Position numbers and translations under genes: made by a program
Part shown: in pieces, positions 5,812-5,846 of the stretch
How positions within the stretch are numbered: the stretch's first letter is position 1
Layout of the letters: every line of letters begins with the position of its first letter
The notes under the pieces: model-generated
What the model was told of the DNA's origin: nothing
Seen by the model: only the letters and a program-made list of their open reading frames with translations
Databases searched by the model: none
Assembly (NCBI GenBank): GCA_937897665.1
Contig: CALCPB010000629.1
Coordinates: 1-5,846 of the forward strand
DNA: 5,846 nucleotides
Reading direction: 5' to 3'
Source: an uncultured Halomicronema sp.
GTDB taxonomy: Bacteria > Cyanobacteriota > Cyanobacteriia > Phormidesmidales > Phormidesmidaceae

Positions 5812-5846
5812 GCCCCTCAGCACATCAGCTAAGTGGCGCCGCCGTC

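Noticed and set aside
5710..5844. Minus-strand open frame entering from the right edge (ends ...KRAAL)
   Set aside because: It could be the tail of a convergent gene, but it overlaps the minC end and the palindromes and shows no recognisable motif in its 44 residues.
1..5846. Search for CRISPR arrays, insertion sequences, tRNA genes or riboswitches
   Set aside because: No regularly spaced repeats, transposase motifs, terminal inverted repeats, or tRNA-like cloverleaf sequence were seen by eye; short or divergent cases could be missed.

Overview
The window looks like cyanobacterial chromosome. Three things support this. The octamer GCGATCGC (HIP1, highly over-represented in many cyanobacterial genomes) occurs at least ten times in 5.8 kb. 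There is a CcmP-type beta-carboxysome shell protein. The short TilS and the MinC are also of the cyanobacterial kind. The sequence does not fix genus or species; a filamentous or Leptolyngbya-like lineage is only a guess.

Layout, left to right. (1) 1-651 (+): the C-terminal part of a Gfo/Idh/MocA-family dehydrogenase, cut by the window edge. (2) 652-879: a short non-coding stretch with hairpins, a degenerate interspersed-repeat trace and the 3' remains of the next gene. (3) 880-1584: an ArsR-family repressor on the minus strand, divergent from a thioredoxin on the plus strand. The 105-bp gap between them carries a perfect 9-5-9 inverted repeat. This arrangement matches the RexT/TrxA2 peroxide-responsive pair known from Anabaena/Nostoc. 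(4) 1824-2921 (+): a class I old yellow enzyme (ene-reductase), 239 bp after the thioredoxin and separated from it by a strong hairpin. (5) 3014-3652 (-): ccmP, convergent with the old yellow enzyme across a two-hairpin gap. (6) 3792-4799 (-): tilS, upstream of ccmP on the same strand. (7) 4926-5729 (+): minC, divergent from tilS. The last 117 bp hold two overlapping palindromes and no recognisable minD.

How the genes work together. The regulator, thioredoxin and old yellow enzyme form a plausible redox or electrophile-defence neighbourhood: a repressor controlling thioredoxin, next to an NAD(P)H-dependent flavoenzyme that reduces activated alkenes. ccmP (CO2 fixation), tilS (tRNA modification) and minC (division-site placement) are housekeeping genes with no obvious shared pathway.

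Most notable points. The regulator has an in-frame amber codon exactly where the family's C-terminal tail would continue, and 19 tail-like codons follow it. The regulator has a single cysteine where RexT uses a vicinal pair. The thioredoxin has an atypical second helix after its active site. ccmP appears to start at TTG. I see no mobile element, CRISPR array, tRNA or rRNA, and no clearly new multi-gene system.
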